Source: Clavelina lepadiformis (lineage: Eukaryota > Chordata > Ascidiacea > Aplousobranchia > Clavelinidae). Taken from it: a stretch of DNA of 64,000 nt. Below the pieces are notes generated by a model that saw nothing but the letters and a program-made list of their open reading frames with translations, did not search any database and had not been told where the DNA came from. Position numbers and translations under genes: made by a program. Positions 1-10,402 of the stretch are shown here, piece after piece (within the stretch, counting starts at the first letter, position 1; each line of letters opens with the position of its first letter). The stretch lies in NCBI RefSeq assembly GCF_947623445.1, contig NC_135241.1:2730501-2794500 (forward strand), written 5' to 3'.

Positions 1-1101
1 AGCTTAATTCAAATTTGCAGTGTTCTTTTTTTCAAAAACATTACCATGTTATACTTATATTATGTAATAATCTTATAACCACAACACATACAATCGTAGA
101 TATATATACAGTGGATTATGTAGTAGATGTAGTTGTAGCCAAAAATTGCAATATGTATAATATACTGAAAATTGTAAACATATATATGTATACTGGTTGT
201 AGTAACCGTAGGTGTATATCAGTGGTTCTCAAACTGTGTGCTACGGCACACTACTATGCCGTTAGAGTTTTCCAGGTGTGTCATGAACGTTTGGAAATGT
301 ATGCCCAATTTCTATTTAAACATCTTTGTTAACTCAACAAAAAAGGTTGCTATAATCTATGATGTCAAATAACAATGTGCTATACAAAGCTTGTACAGCC
401 TCTGATGCAGTAGCATCAATGAAATCAGCAATGTTGCTACTGCCATAAGACTGTTTTATTAACACACGATAACTGTTTGGTGCCAGTTTGACGCCAGGAT
501 TTCTATTGAGACAAATTAATGGCCCTAAAGTTAGTTCCAACCTTTTTTGTTTCAGTTAAAGCAGCGCTTCCTTAACTTTGTAATTTCAGTAATCATGCAC
601 ATCAGACCACTGTAATTATGGCGCACTTCTAAAAACTGTAAATTTATTGCAGTACGATTTTTTATCGATATAGTGAGTGAGTGTCAAGAAAACAAAAGAT
701 TTAGATTGAAAAGGTATTACAAAGCGGTTTTAAATCCAAACTTTTGTGCTTGTAGTTTTTAAAAGTAATGTGCCGCAAAACAGGTAGGTTAGCTATATGC
801 TATATGCAGATGTATATACTAATATATAGAACTGGGTCACATTGTTATATCGAGAAGAGATTAATATATAATCACTGGAATATTGTAAGCTCAAAATGTC
901 CTCAATAATTCCATCAAAGCAATCTGTTTTTCTATATTTTCAATACATTACTAAATACAGTCTTGTTCTTAAACAATCTAGTGATGGTCTTATTCCAACA
1001 TAAACCTTTGGTTTTCTTGACAATGTTGATTTCATTCAGACTTTAATGTTACCATTTTAAGATTTCTATTTACCCAAGATGAAATTATTTTTCTCTCGCA
1101 G
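1..1101. other. Upstream intron of the WIPF gene; no exon seen
   Basis: No coding exon could be supported here. The stretch is AT-rich and ends in a pyrimidine-rich run followed by a CAG acceptor immediately before the first visible WIPF exon. It contains a decayed hAT-like repeat at about 220-795. The WH2 (actin-binding) exon expected at the N terminus of WIPF proteins is not in this stretch, so it is probably to the left of the window. Confidence 0.6.
220..795. repeat. Decayed hAT-like non-autonomous element
   Basis: The left end reads CAGTGGTTCTCAAACT, the terminal inverted repeat typical of Charlie-like hAT elements, followed by the usual 'tgtgctacggcacac' text. The right end is degenerate: a 'gtgccgcaaaa' block near 770 corresponds to the subterminal part of such elements, but no clean inverted terminal repeat or target duplication was found, so the right boundary is approximate. 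It lies in an intron of WIPF. Confidence 0.5.
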
Positions 1102-4100
1102 CTAAGAAGGAGCCAAGCGGCGGTGGAGGAGGAGGAGGAATGGGAGGAGGGATGGGAGGATTGTTCGCTGGAGGGATGCCACAACTTCGGAAGACCGGTG
1201 GTGGTGGTGGTAAGGTTTTGTTCAGTGGTGTTATACTGCTGCTTGTGTTGAAGATGCTTTCATGATGGTTTAACTTTTGTATTCATATGCATTTGTGCAT
1301 ATCTAGGAATGCACATTATGCAATAACAAGTCAAATCTAAGTCACAAATAGCAAAATATCGGAATATGTTTTTTGCTTTGTTGATCCTTTTGTGCCAGTT
1401 TTATGCACTAAGCAATTGTTATAGTTGGTGCATGCCTTTCATTTTGTTGCTTTTGGTCCTCGAGATCTGTCAATGTATCGTAGAAAGCTAATCAAGGTGT
1501 AGGAAAAACCGTGCTACCCTCGTTGTCTAACCAGTTAATATTAACAATGAATGGAGTAACGTTGCAACTCATACGTTAAAAACTACTGCAAGATTTGATT
1601 TTTCCTATCCTATACATAGTTCCTTGTGTGCATAATATCTGGGGAAAAAATTTGTGTTGCAAATTGCGAATTGAAGTACTCTTCCCCTTCTCATTAACGT
1701 ATTAGTGAATGGAAAAATTTATCAAAAATTAAATACTGATGTGACTAGTTAAAAGGAAATATCTATATTTTGAATATAGTATTTAAAAAAATTAAGTGTG
1801 TTTTTTTAGTTAAAAAGTCTCATAATATATTTGCTGAGTTGACAGTTTCATGTAATTTTGTCTTTAGTAAACATTTATGGTTATGACAGGTTCACCCATG
1901 CTGCCTCCTGGGAGGGGACCAGCTTCCGGAGGACCACGACTCCCAAGCAGTAACGCAAGTTCAGGCCATGCTCGGACCGGCCCACCACCTTTTGGGGGAG
2001 GAAACAGATTTGCTCCACCTTCGAGGAATGAACCGAGCGGCTCACGATTTCCGATGGGAGGGCAACCGCGCCATGGACCTCCCACTCTTCCAAGTAATGC
2101 AAAGAAGTCTTTCGGCAGTAGTTCGAGTGGAGCACCTCCTCCTCCACCTAATCACAATAAGCCTGATACTATTGGACGATCTTCCGGAAGACAAATGTCT
2201 GGGGGTCCTCAACGCAATTGTGGCCCCCCGCCCCCACCGGGCAGAAACAGTGGCCCTCCTCCCCCACCCGCTAATAGAGGTCCAACGCCCCCAGCATTTA
2301 ACAGAGGCCCACCAGCGCCTCCGTCTTCAAGGAATGGACCACCTCCGTCAAATAGACATTCAGGAGCCCCGCCTCCTCCACCTAATGGGAGGAATGGTCC
2401 ACCACCTAATGGGAGGAATGGTCCACCACCTCCACCAGGATCAAGAAATGCTCCGTCGAGAAACAGCTTACTACATCCACCAAAGAACGAACCTCCCGCA
2501 CCTCCATCTCCGAGGAGCAGCATAAGAGGTGGGCCTCCGCCGCCCCCAGCCAGTTCAAGAGGCGCTGGACCTCCTCCACCGCAGCGAAACACCGGTCCCC
2601 CGGCACCACCTGATAGAGGGCTGTCTCAGTTTAACCATTCTCCGAGTCGGAACGGGCCGCCTTCTGGTAATCCACCACCACCACCACCATCAAGGGATAA
2701 CGTCCGTCGTATATCGAGTGCCAACGTCGCACCCCCGCCTCCTCCAACAACGTCGATTCCTCGCCAGTCAGTTAACAGAGGAAGCCTTCCTCCCCCACCT
2801 CCAACCAATCATCCCATGACCAACGGACCAACCAGTGATAAGTAGGTTTTATCTTATTTTATCATCAATTCTGATACCAAAAATGTATATTGTTGGTTTG
2901 GTTATTGAAGGAACCACTTGTTATCACTGATATCTAGTTTATAGCTGCCCTTAATCATAATAAAACTTTTTGTTGGCCATTTTTCCAACTTGTAATTCTC
3001 TTTCACCTGAATAATGTAAAGCTTTGGATATCTTCCACCACCTCCACCTATGGAGGCGAGCATGTCAAGAAGATATTCCAATGACATGTCATTACCGCCG
3101 CCACCGGCCACGCGAAATGATGTTTTTCCAAACGCTACTCTAGGAAGGTTTGTTAGTGAGCTTGCACTTCACAGCTAGCAGGTTGCAGTAATTGGTCTGG
3201 TGGTGATTTGGCAATGAAAATTATATTAATTTTGCACCTTTCACCAAATAATCCAGTGATTTAACAACGTATTTGCTGAAGGATTAATCTATTTGATGTA
3301 GCTTATGCTTTCTTGGTCATTTTCTTTTTTATACACTGAAATTGAACTATAGCACACTAAAAGATTAAGTTTGCACTGTGCTCAATAAATTAACATTTCT
3401 ACAAAAACAAAAGTGCTAGGAAATGCCTATAGCTTGACCAGGGTTGCCATACCGTCCTTATTTCTAAGATTTGTCCTTATTTTAAAGGTCCGTGTTTTAG
3501 AAAATATGTCTGTCCTTTTTTTCGAAGAAATGTCTTTATTTTCACTTGCGTCCTTATTTTTAGGGCAAAGTTTCGTATGTTGGGCATTTTGACACCTTTA
3601 GTGTACCATTTTGTACCAAAGAGATACCAAAATTAAGAACATGCAGATAGTGTCTTGTTTCTTTTAGGAACATTGGTTGCTTTCTCCGGTTGTGCAGAGT
3701 TTAAGGTGGTATTTGTCTTTCGTTTCCTAGTCGTCTTTATTTTTGAGTTGAGACCGATGGCAACCCTGAGCTTGACACTTGATTTGCCTTATAAAACACT
3801 CTTTGTTTATGCAGTTTATTCTTCACATTTTGCTCTAGGCTGACACAAATCGAAGTTTAGCAATTCTTAACCTAATGTTAAGTATTTGTTGTAAAATTGT
3901 GGAACTGTCAAATAGAGATTTCATTATAGATGTTTTTGTAAAAAAATAGATGAATAAACTCTGTGCTCAAATTAGGTTGTCAATTTCTTTATGGATTAGC
4001 TTTATGTTTTTCAAAGATGTTTTTCATACCGTTTAATTGCAACCAGCGTAGTGATTATTATTGATTAATCATCAGGTACCATTTAATATAAATTTTTATT

Positions 4101-6323
4101 CCATCTGTTTTCTATTATCTGTAATTTGATGTTAAACTTTTACATCATTTGGTTGTGTAGAAAGTAAGATGATATAACATTTTTTGAGCTTTTTGGTTTC
4201 AGATTAAATTTAATCAAAACAGGGAAAGCGTTTCATGTCTAGTGATGCTTATCCACAATTTGTTTTTCTTGGAAACATCATAAATATATATCTAACATAA
4301 ATATGGGTGTTATTTTTAGAACATTTACAGGCACATATGGAAATTTTTTTCTTTACCAACTAACTTCCTGTGTTTGTGTTAAATTTTCCTAACAAACGCC
4401 TTCGCTTGTATTGACTACTATAGATGTTTAGTTGGTGTTAGCAATTGTCTGGTGTAGAATAGCGTGCATGCTATTAGCTGCTCCACTAACATTCAATCAC
4501 CATGCATTATGCTATGTATGCTCCCTTCTCCAAGGCAAATCGCGAAATCAGCTAAAAACTTAAATTTTTATTTCAAGGAACCGTCCACCGCCTCCCCCAT
4601 CGCGAGGAGGCCCGCCACCCCCACCTTCTCGTAACAACAACGCTCCAAATCGATCAGGATCAGTGTCAAGAGGCATGAACGTTTCAGAAGGAGGTAAATT
4701 GTATATATTTACAAAAGTGGCCCTGATATAACACCTGCTATATATTCTGCAACCTTACAAAGTGGAAAATTAAATTAGCGCTTTTTTGTAGACCAATTAT
4801 TATGTCATGATTATGTGAAGCGTGATTCATCTTTTCTCACTTGATAAATGATTACATAGGACCACCGTCCATTACATTTCCTTCACTCCCTGTATGTTGT
4901 TTATGGTCAACACGTAATGCTGGTACTCTTACAGTAATAAACTTCCAAAAATCCTGTTTGATGATAATTGTCTTACATACAGTACAGTTGACGGTGGCTG
5001 AACCGTGTTAACCCTGTATATAGTAAAATAACAAAAAAAATAAGACACAGGTTGTCACTCTGAAGGTTAACTTTTTTTTGATTCATCTACACGAGCTTTC
5101 ACAAACATAAGCTTGCTTCTTCGGGTGTACTAAGAACTATAGAAGATGTACTATACAGTGCCGGTACATTATGACTACTTTCCTGAGAAGTCCATATTAT
5201 ACTGCATAATATTGTAATTTAATGTTCGATTAATGTTTAATTACTTTACACAGCAGTAATATAGAATGATACTTGCTTGTTGAACCAACATGGGTATTGT
5301 GTAATTTAGTAAAAAAATTCACGATGACATGTCAGTATTTAACCCTTCCTAAAATTTATGTTGATGATGCTTGTCTGTGCACTTTTATGTATCCCGAGTA
5401 AATATTTTACTTGAGTACAATCACCAGCTCATATGGCCGACACGTGTCACTTTGGTTAACAAATATAGTCAGTTTTGTTTAAACTTCTATCGTTTGTTTG
5501 TTACAGAGGACTTTGAAAATCGCTTTCAGTTCAACTACAACCTACCAGATCCAGAGCCGTTTAACCCTGCACCGAAAACTTATCCGAGCCAGAATCCTCG
5601 GACTGGCGGAAGGAGTGAGTGAAGTTCTGTTAATTTAATAGCGCGTCGATCAGTATCTTATTCTACAATAAAAGGTTCCCACAGTAACCCTGAATGATGA
5701 CGGAATGACGTCATCGGAATGATAAATATTGGAATAAGACAATAACAAAATTCTTAGTTCAATATGGAAAAAGTGCGTGAATATAGCTCTGTGCTCCTGA
5801 TGGGATTGTTACGGTCGTTGTGGCATTATTTTGGTGATGACGTTCTTCTGTCATTGGCTAATAAAAGCGCGTCCCGAAAATAACTGAACCCAGAAATAGC
5901 CGTGCTTTGTTTCATGTATAATTGTGATAGGTCTGAAACGTGCTTGTTTGCTTCGAAGTGGTTCTTGCACGAAGTGATAAATATAGTTGTGCGCAACGGA
6001 CGAAATTCTCTGAGTACTATAAAATGATATTTTTATGAAACAATAAAATATTATCGCCGTCAACGTCACCCATCGAACTGATTAGTGGTTGCGAAAGCGA
6101 TGATGTTTTACTTGCTTTTCGTTATATTAGGAGTTGGGATGGCATTTTAAAAAATTACTTTTTACCTGTAATAAAAATTGTTTGCAACGCTTTCGGCATT
6201 TTGCTTGGCAACATATTTTGTATGGCTTCAACTCTAATTTGCTTTCAAATGCTTGCAGGCAATCCACAACGTCGGGTTCCCATGAACCAGCCCCCTCCGC
6301 CGCCCCATGCCATGAGAGCCTGA
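1102..6323 (+). CDS. WAS/WASL-interacting protein (WIP/verprolin), 3' part
   Basis: Binds and stabilises WASP/N-WASP and links it to actin assembly in the cytoplasm. Exons: 1102-1209, 1890-2841, 3022-3147, 4578-4693, 5507-5614, 6259-6323 (stop TGA 6321-6323). All junctions keep frame and give 490 residues from the first visible codon. The order matches vertebrate WIPF: a glycine-rich stretch ending GGLFAGGMPQLRK; a very long proline-rich exon with many PPPPP blocks (profilin and SH3 ligands); then the WASP-binding segment EDFENRFQFNYNLPDPEPF followed by KTYPS, equivalent to human ESRFYFHPISDLPPPEPY; and a short tail ending PPPPPPHAMRA. The N-terminal KLKK-type WH2 motif is missing, presumably outside the window. 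Exon 1890-2841 has a 24-bp internal tandem duplication. The acceptor of exon 3022 is weak. One ancestral gene is likely rather than vertebrate WIPF1/2/3. Confidence 0.9.
2381..2428 (+). repeat. 24-bp tandem duplication in the WIPF proline-rich exon
   Basis: Two adjacent near-identical 24-bp units (2381-2404 and 2405-2428) encode a repeated PNGRNGPP unit. The reading frame is kept, so this is a length-variable part of the polyproline scaffold. Confidence 0.8.
3439..3768. mobile_element. hAT-type MITE, 330 bp, with intact 8-bp target duplication
   Basis: The termini are CAGGGTTGCCAT and ATGGCAACCCTG, perfect 12-bp inverted repeats. They are flanked by an identical 8-bp direct repeat AGCTTGAC (3431-3438 and 3769-3776). 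An 8-bp duplication with CAGGG ends is diagnostic of hAT transposition. The interior is rich in 'gtccttattt' words and encodes no transposase, so the element is non-autonomous. It sits in the WIPF intron between the exons ending at 3147 and starting at 4578. The exact target duplication suggests a fairly recent insertion. Confidence 0.9.
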
Positions 6324-6836
6324 AGCCATCGACGCTTTGATGATTGCGCTTAAACGGAAGTTGCATTGTGATGTCATACCATACACCTCTGTGACACTTT
6401 TCGTGCGTGCGCTACCAAACCTGATCATCAGTTGCAAAAAGACATTTTCTTTTTTTAAGCCTCGTAGTCCCTTCTTTGAACTTTAGGTTCTTCTTTCTTT
6501 GTTTGACTACTATGGATGTCGTTTTTCTTTTCTGACTGAAAAGCGATGCATGGACTCGTATCTAAGCTGATTTTTTAATTATAGAAATCAACCATTTGTT
6601 TTTAATTTTACGCCCTTTTAGTATCTTACCCGAAATGCACTTATGACGTACATGTAACGTCATAATCACCGTCGTCTGCCATACACTGTCATTGTAAAGA
6701 TATAGCTAATGCCAGTCGAAGGTTGTTGTGCACCATAGCACCACATCTGCAACATATAGTTTAATTCAACCCAGAAATAACTGTGCTTTGTTTCATGTAT
6801 AGTTAACATCGACCCAAAGTGCGCGTGTTTGCTTCA
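5887..6836 (+). repeat. Pair of diverged ~70-bp direct repeats
   Basis: The text from about 5887 to 5955 ('cccagaaata..ctgtgctttg..catgtata') recurs at about 6770-6836. The first copy lies in the last WIPF intron and the second in the 3' untranslated or downstream region. The copies share long matching words separated by mismatches. The family is unknown; this could be a local duplication or two copies of a short dispersed repeat. Confidence 0.55.
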
Positions 6837-9494
6837 ATTTTTTGCTGCCTTAAGTCGGAAGAAGCATGGGCAGACGATATTGCACTAATCTTTCAGCTGC
6901 GTAAATCAATATTTGTACCAAAAGCAGAATTTACCGAGCTTTATTCCTATGTGTAACATTTAAACTCGGATTAATCCAGACTCTGTCTTCCAGGGTTTCG
7001 TTGATGACAGCCGACCGAATGACGCAAGTCCTAGTATAAGGGGCTTGCCGTGACAGCGCGTGTGATGTCATTGGTTGTGACGTAAAAACAGGAAACGTGC
7101 TTTGACAGTATTAAAATGCATTTTTTTCTAAGCTTAATAACCTATTCCGCGTTTGTGCTAGGGCTTTCGCTTTCCGTTGTTGTGCCTTTTGCAATGGAAT
7201 CGTTTCGACAAAATCAAGCACCTGATAGCGTCCGGTATTTCTCATTATTGTGACGTTGTTTATTTTTATTTTGCATCATACAATCTTGGCGAATTAGTGG
7301 CATTTAACGGACTTAGAATGTTTTTTTCGTTTTTACGAGACAACTTATTGTGTAGCTTGATTCTGATTTGCAATGCTTGCTTCAGTAGAGGAATATGTGA
7401 GATTCTCTGAGCATAGAGGTTCATTGTATTGTGAGTTTAAATTGATCAAAGTCCACTATCTCAGGCGAGGTGTAGCTGATTTTGCTTTTAATCACTCTGC
7501 AATGGACATTAACGTAAAATGACCGGAAATTGACCGAAAAATTTTTGTTGTATGATTTATGCATAACAATTTAATTTCTTTCATTGTGTTTTGATGCTAC
7601 GCTTTCAACTTGAAGCTTCTTCTATTTTAAGCGAAGTCATTGGAAAAGTTTTCCGCAAACAAATCATCCAAATTCCAAGTTGATATCGACTTGCATTTAC
7701 TGGCTAGATTATTAATATTTTTAACTCTAAAAGAGTTATTTCTGCACCGATTACTCTCCGAAATATTGTGCACAAAGGCGCATATTCTGTTATAGTTAGG
7801 TAGGTGGTGTCGCTTATTCTAAACGAGCTCATTGTAGAAAAATGCTTTCCGTTTCAAACCTTTACTGTTGATATTGTATTTACTGTTTTAAATTGTTTCA
7901 CTTGACACACGTTGTTATCATTGTTACATCGACCTGCTTATGACTTTATGTATAGTAATAATAATTGCATTTTTGGTTTAATCTACTCAAGTACATAACA
8001 ATAAAGTACATCAATCAGTAAAAGTAGTAGAGATTTCGTCCTTGTTTGAAATTTTGGAGGAACTTAGAGATAATATGAAGGTAATGGTGAACAATAAAAT
8101 TCCAACACCCCACAACTATCCTGAGTCGTCCATGACGCCTTTTTTGAAAGGGTTGAAATGTTTTAGCATAACAAGTCCCTCAGAAAACATAACGTAGCAT
8201 AATCCAGATTATTTCCGCCGAGACGTGATTGTTTTCTTAAAGGTCCCTGATGTAGAGACAGATAGTCTTGTTATTACAAGGATTACAGTACATTTCAGTA
8301 TGCGATGTTTTGCCATGGAATGTTACGTGTTCGTTATGAACGAACCAGCGATGGGTGGGACGATGATTTGCGAGCAAGGTATACGCGAGTTACTTATCGT
8401 TAGACTTTACTGTAGTAGTTTGAATTTTTCAATAAGGCATTGCTGGTCGACTTTTTTGTTCTAAAGTGTTTAGAAATTTCAGAAAGCGCTTAGTTCAGAA
8501 ATTTCTGGAAGTTTCGCACTAACCCGGTACCTGTAGTAGTTACGGTATTACCAGACAAAACATTGTATAATTTAATGTAAGAAGATGTTGTATCCCTACA
8601 TAAAATTCCATCGTGATACTTCGGATTCGAAGAAAAGTGATCAAACTGATCATATATAAGTGTCACCGCTTGTTGGTTACCCTATAACTAGTTGGGCCGT
8701 GCGCTTTAGTTATCTGTGTGTTGGATTGTTTTAGATTAATTTCGGCCAGGAAAACAGAGTCGGTTTCATCGATAAGCCTATTAAAAATAGGACGAATTGA
8801 ACGTCGATGTTCTGACGTATTTTGCGGTCCCTGGTATGAACGAGAATAGCAAAATCGGCCGCTACCCTCCTCTTGTGCAAGAAGACACTGAAATTTGCGA
8901 AGGCGAACTGGAGAGAAACTGCTGGAAATGTTACAAAGAAAAAGGTTGCAAACTTCGTATCTTTTCATATTGCAGCTTAACGCAAAATCCAGTTTCTGAA
9001 TTTCTAAATCCACAGATTTTTTGAAGCAGGCTCGGCGTAATTACGATGACGTCATGAGCGGTCATGTGGAACAGCTTTTGGTGAGTTTAATTGATCGATG
9101 GAAAGAAGACAGTTCGGTGCTCGGTCTTTTCAGCCTGTTTGGCAGCCAGTTTAGCTTTGTCAGAACTTGGACCGAATCTCGTCTGAGACGACGACGCAAA
9201 GCAAGAAAATCCTTCCTCCAGCCAAAAGACACCACCTGGAGAAGATCGAGCGCTTACGTCAGCCATTTTATGCGTAATGGTACTTGACGTGTGAGTGGCG
9301 CCATAATTCTTGTAGTTAAATACGCGATGTTAATAAGTGCTAATTGTGACACCGTGCTAGTGAACATTCTACGTATAGGCTATATTTTAGTAGACACAAA
9401 TACCAGAAGCATAAAATGATTTTTAATCAGTAAATATTCGACAGAAATGTTATGACTAGTTTGTTATAACGTATAAAGACGAATGTCAGTTCGT
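6324..9494. other. WIPF 3' flank and intergenic sequence
   Basis: This follows the WIPF stop. The first clear AATAAA on the plus strand is at 8000-8005, so the 3' untranslated region could reach about 8 kb, but other ends are possible. Small unrelated open frames occur on both strands at 8663-9287 (for example 9021-9287 on the plus strand and a frame starting near 9270 on the minus strand). None shows a recognised domain or a convincing set of splice sites, so they are left unannotated. Confidence 0.4.
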
Positions 9495-10318
9495 TTACGA
9501 GTTGTAGTATTCACGTCTGTAATTCATCAAGACCGACTCCAAGATAACCCGGAACAAAAAGAGGAGTCCATTGAAAACTGAAGAAATAAAAATGTCTGAA
9601 ACTATTCTGTTTGTTTTGACAGTATATTGTAAGTGAGAGTGAGATCTCCGCATATGCGCAAAGAAATGTTGATCTCATGCAGATTAAGCACAATATCTCA
9701 TTAAACTAGCTGTTGGATAGCTTTCAATCACAGTTTTGTAAGCTATGTACAGTAGGCTGCAGACTTACAGATGAGGCAGCATGACATGGTCTCCGTTCGA
9801 CACTTGTACCTCGACGTGGTGTACACAAACGCTTCAATCGACGTGAAAAAGGAGATGATATGGAAAACCTGTTGACAAATAACTGGTGTTAATTTTCTCC
9901 GAATGTGGTTTCTGATGCGACACCAAAAGTCAGTAAATTGCGCTACACTACGCGGAGTTAACGCAGTCTCGTATGGTACCGGTACATTTTAGTTGTAGGC
10001 TACAGCAGGCCTAAAACTATTCTCTATGCACAACTTTAATTGATAGTTGAGGTCAAAATAAGTTATCTGCAAATCAATTTCAACATAAATCTCCAAAGCT
10101 TAGTCTACCGTATTTCGTAAACCCACCAGCATGATGTATGTGAAGGCTTGCGTAGTAAGCAACGGTTTTTCCATGATTGTGTACTGGATGATGTCATTTG
10201 TAAGTCCAGCAAGCAAGATGGTGCCACACAGAGCCGAAATCCGCGAAAACAGTTCATTTTTGCGCATACGCTTAGACGTGTTCTTTCTTGCGAAAATGCC
10301 AGGTGACAATCTGGCCAT
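9495..10318 (-). CDS. Small multi-pass membrane protein, three exons, unrecognised
   Basis: Each exon is too short to stand out alone; the gene appears only when spliced. Exons on the minus strand: 10318-10109 (ATG in GGAATGG context), 9868-9769, 9577-9495 (stop TAA 9497-9495). The introns are bounded by gt..ag: ACG|gtagac to tcaacag|GTT, and ATCT|gtaagt to tttcttcag|TTT. Phases 0 and 1 join without a stop to give 130 residues. The product starts MARLSPGIFARKN, has a basic segment (KRMRKNE), then hydrophobic stretches at about residues 28-46, 59-86 and 95-118, and ends NYRREYYNS. This predicts three or four membrane helices with a basic, probably cytosolic N terminus. I do not recognise the family. 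It lies tail-to-tail with WIPF and upstream of the 3' end of the IP3 3-kinase, and its start is 337 bp from a solo LTR. The consistent phases and hydrophobicity across all three exons argue that it is real. Confidence 0.65.
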
Positions 10319-10402
10319 TCCATACTTACCAACGTTTGCATGAAATAAACACTGCTCGTTTAAATCCCGCCAATGCGGGTCATGCTGCAGGTTTTTCAGC
10401 AA

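Noticed and set aside
1864-2808. Glycine-rich open frames on the minus strand and Leu/His-rich frames on the plus strand within 1864-2819
   Set aside because: They are shadows of the proline-rich WIPF exon; complementing proline codons yields glycine runs.
9021-9287. 88-codon plus-strand frame (MKQARRNYDD..) with an internal donor-like site
   Set aside because: No recognised domain, no compatible upstream exon without a stop, and competing frames on the other strand; left unannotated.
10105-10402. A longer N terminus for the membrane protein beginning at 10402
   Set aside because: The codon at 10402 is TTG, not ATG; the first ATG in frame with a good context is at 10318.
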